Assembly: GCA_016165875.1 (NCBI GenBank)
Contig: JABBOT010000006.1
Location: forward strand, 682,001 to 746,000
Reading direction: 5' to 3'
Length of the DNA: 64,000 nt
Origin: Acanthopleura granulata
Lineage: Eukaryota > Mollusca > Polyplacophora > Chitonida > Chitonidae
The notes under the pieces were generated by a model. That model saw nothing but the letters and a program-made list of their open reading frames with translations, made no database searches and was not told where the DNA came from. Position numbers and translations under genes: made by a program. Every line of letters begins with the position of its first letter. Position 1 is the first letter of the stretch. Positions 60,778 to 64,000 of the stretch are shown here, piece after piece.

Positions 60778-60990
60778 TATCAGTCATTCAGTCAGTCAGC
60801 TAACCAACCAGTCAGTCCGTTAGCCAGTCTGTCTATCATAGAGTTAGCCAATCAGTTAAAGACTTAGCAAATCAGCCAGTCGATCAATCTAACAGCCAAT
60901 ATAAGCCAGTTAGTTAGTCAGTTAATCAATCAATCAGTCCGTCAGTAAGTCCGCAAGTTACCCAATTAGTCAACTAACAGCCAATATAAA
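60778..60990. repeat. Degenerate CAGT tetranucleotide array
   Basis: CAGTCAGTCAGCTAACCAAC and many similar CAGT/CAAT/TTAG words, too degenerate to give exact unit borders. Confidence 0.7.
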
Positions 60991-62039
60991 CCTTTTGGTA
61001 CAGTCTTTTGGTTTACCAACCACTGAATCGGAAAACTACATAGCTGTCAATAACCCGTCTTTTACATGTGCTGATTTATGGGTTATGTAGGCCTACATGT
61101 ACATTGGCAAATTACAACCACTTTATGACCGCAGTACTCCAATATAAGGTTTCAACCAGAAAATCGGCCTGCATCTTTCCACCGTTATAATTCTGTGTCA
61201 CCGACACAGTGTGATCTACATGTCTGTGTAGTTAATTAAAGGTCATTTAAAGGGCATTACGGCCTACAGGTACACGCGCAAACAAGGAATTTTTCCACAG
61301 CTCGCAATGACGATGCTCTTGAAAATAAATAGAATGAAAGAAATTAAAACATTCCTAAAAGATGAAATAAATAAAATAAAACGTCAATATACCAGGCTTT
61401 AAGCATACACCATAACTTTCAGTTTTTCCCTCATTGTTTACATCTGTTTACTCCGTGTTGAGGGAAGTAATTCTCATTAAAGATACAGAAATGAAGTTTT
61501 AAGCAGTAGTCTCCCTTGAATCATGCTTCCGTATATGATGTCTGAAATAGATGTTCTCAAAAACATTCCCTTCAGTTAAATTTGTGAGACAAATCGAGGG
61601 TTTCAATAGTCTATGGACCAATAAGGTATTGTGAAGACACTATGTGACGTTCCAGTCCGCTGAGTCGCGCAACGGTCTATACTCATCCGGGCACTTTCAA
61701 GCCTCCACGGAGTTGTTGACAGCTCCTGCTCTTAGTTGAAACTGAGAGCTTTCAGTGAATGTGTGTTCAGCACGTGCTTAATTTATGTAGCAGATGATAA
61801 CATCATAATATTGCTATAGTTTGGGGGATCTCATTATGCACAGAATCCAAGTTTGTTTACTAGGTGACAGTTTAATGATTGATAGGCCAGGGAATGCCCA
61901 GTTTTCGTGATGGATGATCGTCAGGGTGTAACTTTACACATCTTTACAGTTAAGATCTGCCCCCCCCCCCCAAAAAAAAATAGAGAAAAAACAAAAAACA
62001 AAATAACAACAACAAAACATTGACCATTCACCTAATTTA
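60991..62039. other. No supported gene; poly(C)/poly(A) near 61970
   Basis: No exon was recognised. An upstream non-coding exon of the gene at 62828 could lie here, but no border can be proven. A C-run followed by an A-run is at about 61961-61980. Confidence 0.35.
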
Positions 62040-62198
62040 TTAGTGGGAAGGTCCGCCAGAAGCTTGCGGATAGTGGTGGGCTCCCCCTGGGCTCGCTCGG
62101 GTTTCCTCACACCATAATGCTGGCCACCGTCGTATAAGTGAAATGCTCTTGAGTACGGAATAAAACACCAATCAAATAAATAAATAAGTAAATAATTA
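62040..62198 (+). repeat. SINE-A copy, 5'-truncated
   Basis: AGTGGGAAGGTCCGCCAGAA, a GCTCGCTCGGGTTTCC variant of the core, CTTGAGTACGGAATAAAAC and an AAATAAATAAATAAG tail. Confidence 0.9.
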
Positions 62199-62204
62199 AT
62201 TTAC

Positions 62205-62420
62205 TCAGAAGATTTATGGGTAAAGCCTAGGCCTAGAGAAGCCGAACAGGGAGGAGTAAACCATCTACCTTCATAAAGTTTCTGATGAACCAACTGACGT
62301 AAAAACCATCGTGGAACCAGCTTTAGGTGGATTTGATCTTGCTACCTGATGACCAAGTAATCATATTTTCTTTACGCTAGACTACACTTGTAGCAGAGTG
62401 TAAAGGTCATGTAATTACTT
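62205..62420 (-). repeat. SINE-B copy with tRNA-like head
   Basis: The reversed body (AGGAGTAAACCATCTACCTT, then GTTTCTGATGAACCAACTG) is followed by a reversed head. On the minus strand AGCAAGATCAAATCC lies at the B-box position. It sits immediately after a SINE-A tail, a common landing site for later insertions. Confidence 0.6.
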
Positions 62421-62827
62421 GGCTACCTACCTCGTTCAGTGTTTTCAGGGCTGAGCAAGAAGAGTGACATTTCAGTCTAGTGATTGATCCAGCGAATGAC
62501 AGCATGATGCAATTTAAAAATGTTGATTCAACCACCCCATGCGATTGCCCCTTGGTTTCTAAGCTGTCTCTCTCTCCTGGTCTCACCATGACATAGCCAT
62601 ACGTACCACTGCCAAGGTGCCCTTAAGTGATAATTATCCATCCCATCCTCCTAACCTGTCTCTTGCCTGCTTTATTTGACATGATAGATTTCAAAGTCTA
62701 CATAGGCTCAAGCTGAAGACATTGTTAATGGCTTTTAGTGGTTTCTTAAATTTAACATGGGGTTCATTTATTGTTCAGATTTACAAGTAGTATGTACTTC
62801 AATACCTCTGATTTTCTTCTCTTCTAG
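62421..62827 (+). other. Upstream region or intron before exon 62828
   Basis: Ends in a strong pyrimidine tract (TTTTCTTCTCTTCTAG, ending at 62827). The segment is therefore either an intron following an unseen 5' UTR exon, or plain promoter. No TATA box or CpG island was seen. Confidence 0.4.
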
Positions 62828-63081
62828 TTTATTTCATGTGTAAAGTTTGTTGTGTCATTATTGTGAGTTTTAGGGGGAAAATGGCAGATAAAATATTGAT
62901 CCGGGAAAGCACACATGAGGACTTGTCTGAAAGCGTGACAGAAACTGATGGGTTGGAAAGCATCCCAGTGACTGAATGGTTTGCCAAGTGTTTGGAATTT
63001 TTGAGACATTTTAGTTGGATTTACGACTATGAGGTCACAAAGTTCTTTGTGGGACAACCGTGGAGGAATGTTCCAGAACAG
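62828..63081 (+). CDS. METTL25/METTL25B-like protein, first coding exon
   Basis: The preferred start is ATG 62881 (AAAATGGCAG, good Kozak context), giving MADKILIREST. An in-frame ATG at 62836 would add 15 residues. A 3' splice site ending at 62827 suggests an earlier non-coding exon. The exon ends CCAGAACAG|GTACAG at 63081, phase 0, and joins 63905 in frame. Spliced, the conserved part reads FSWIYDYEVTKFFVGQPWRN, then VPEQWRKCVLGLSVEELNLL. This matches the N-terminal pattern I know for METTL25B/RRNAD1 and METTL25: a hydrophobic helix, D, FF, W, P, then W...L.GL....L. The acidic N-terminal tail (residues about 10-35) is less conserved. These are putative S-adenosylmethionine-dependent methyltransferases. 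The catalytic domain would lie in exons beyond the window. Confidence 0.6.
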
Positions 63082-63904
63082 GTACAGATTTGTATAAATG
63101 TGAAGCTGAGCAGATATATGTATCTGTGTAATGCCTGGAATCATTTGTAATGGTCTGTGCTGGGTTTCCTCTCACCATAATGCTGGCCCATGTGGTATAA
63201 ATGAAATCGCAATCACCCAGTAGCCTCCCACCAATGCGGTCATTGAGAGTTCAAGCCCAGCTCATGCTGGCTTCCTCTCCGGCTGTACGTGGGAAGGTCT
63301 GCCAGCAACCTGCAGATGGTCAAGGGTTTTCCTCGGGCTCTGCCCGGTTTCCTTCCACCGTAATGCCGGTCGTCATCGTAGAAGTGAAATATTCTTGAGT
63401 ACAACGTAAAATACCGATGAAATAAATAAATAAATAAGTATAATTGAAATATTCTTGAATCTGGCGTAAAACACCAATCAAGTGAATAATAAATAAATAG
63501 ATAAATAAATAATTCTTATGGTTCTGAAGACAATTCATTTCTTTGAAATGTAGCAAATTGTGAGTATTTTATAAATCCATCTATTTCCCAGAAACTACAG
63601 TTTTCTTCACAAATATAACTGATGTACAGAAAAAATTTTTTAGTGTAGCATTAATCACCAAGCAAGACAAAAAACAGATCCTTTATTCTATATATTATGA
63701 GGATGTGTTTGACATGATACTGTACCTCGTCTGAAAAATGCTGTTCTGTAACAGTTTGAACTTCAGTAAAGCAGGCCTTGATGATTTTACTGATCAGAAA
63801 GCATGTTTAATGTGTTTGATGCAGCAAACAACAGCAACCCAAAAAAAGAGAAAAAGAATGAAACAAACAAAAATATGTCTGTATATACATTGCTTGTGTT
63901 TCAG
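63082..63904 (+). other. Intron 1 of the METTL25B-like gene
   Basis: An 823-nt GT-AG, phase 0 intron with donor CAG|GTACAG and acceptor CTTGTGTTTCAG. It carries a nested pair of SINE-A elements (63150-63505). A 68-codon frame near its end (63738-63944) runs across the acceptor in another frame and is not coding. Confidence 0.65.
63150..63505 (+). mobile_element. SINE-A nested inside an older SINE-A
   Basis: The older copy is split into 63150-63207 (CACCATAATGCTGGCCCATG...) and 63439-63505 (ATTCTTGAATCTGGCGTAAA...). Between them lies a younger copy, 63208-63438, with head remnant, B box (GAGAGTTCAAGCCCAGCTC), core and (AAAT)n tail. The junctions carry an 11-of-12 target-site duplication, TATAAATGAAAT (63196-63207) and TATAATTGAAAT (63439-63450). 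Confidence 0.9.
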
Positions 63905-63970
63905 TGGAGGAAATGCGTACTGGGTTTGTCAGTTGAGGAGCTGAATTTGCTTCCTTTTGGAAAGATCAAG
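63905..63970 (+). CDS. METTL25/METTL25B-like protein, second coding exon (partial gene)
   Basis: 66 nt, 22 codons, phase 0 at both ends, reading WRKCVLGLSVEELNLLPFGK then IK. The acceptor TTGTGTTTCAG and donor AAG|GTAGGT are both strong. The W...L.GL....LL spacing continues the family N-terminal pattern started in exon 1. The gene runs off the right edge, so the methyltransferase motifs cannot be checked here. Confidence 0.65.
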
Positions 63971-64000
63971 GTAGGTAACTCCTGTCAGTGTTTCTTACAA

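Noticed and set aside
1..64000. Intact LINE, LTR element, DNA transposon, virus-derived gene or toxin gene
   Set aside because: No reverse transcriptase, integrase, transposase or viral motif was recognised in any long frame; only SINEs and unclassified non-coding repeats are present.

Overview
The window looks like gene-poor, AT-rich, intron-rich animal DNA. There are no bacterial-style operons or ribosome binding sites. Exons have GT/AG borders. Much of the sequence is tRNA-derived SINEs with (AAAT)n tails, unclassified dispersed repeats and minisatellites. The commonest SINE has a cassette that I associate with lophotrochozoan genomes such as bivalves, other molluscs and brachiopods. A scallop-like or related invertebrate is a reasonable guess, but the sequence alone does not prove it.

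Genes. The only gene assigned to a family is at the right edge, on the + strand. Exon 1 (62828-63081) and exon 2 (63905-63970) join in frame and match the N-terminal pattern of the METTL25/METTL25B (RRNAD1) methyltransferase-like family; the rest of the gene lies outside the window. Weaker candidates are: a last exon with poly(A) signals at 5256-5499; an internal exon at 48615-48777; a 68-residue secreted-peptide-like frame at 25606-25812; several possible first exons (23777 on -, 38568, 52809 and 54909 on +); and a 32-nt microexon-like segment on - at 18709-18740 next to a 17-codon repeat array. None of these weaker candidates could be matched to a known family.

Repeats. SINE-A has about 20 copies. 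Two have clear target-site duplications (28616-28805 and 31173-31436), and one is nested inside an older copy in intron 1 of the METTL25B-like gene. SINE-B (about 8 copies) seems to share a related central core with SINE-A but has a different head. Two further families, called C (5 copies) and D (4 pieces), could not be classified. Tandem arrays have unit lengths of about 17, 18, 23, 24, 26, 28, 32, 33, 36, 44, 48 and 51 bp. The largest is a 28-bp array at 43370-44430 that is open in all three minus-strand frames.

Layout. 1-5 kb: a GC-rich, CCAAT-containing element, then repeats. 5.2-5.7 kb: candidate last exon. 6-20 kb: SINEs and minisatellites. 20.4-21.1 kb: a perfect 118-bp palindrome and an exact 72-bp direct repeat. 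22-26 kb: family D and the peptide candidate. 27-43 kb: SINE-rich with an 18-bp array. 43-45 kb: 28-bp minisatellite followed by a GC-box pair. 46-49 kb: family C, full CRE sites and the candidate internal exon. 50-62 kb: sparse, mostly repeats. 62.8-64 kb: start of the METTL25B-like gene.

Limits: repeat borders are good to about 10 bp. Assignments rest on reading by eye; no database search was run.
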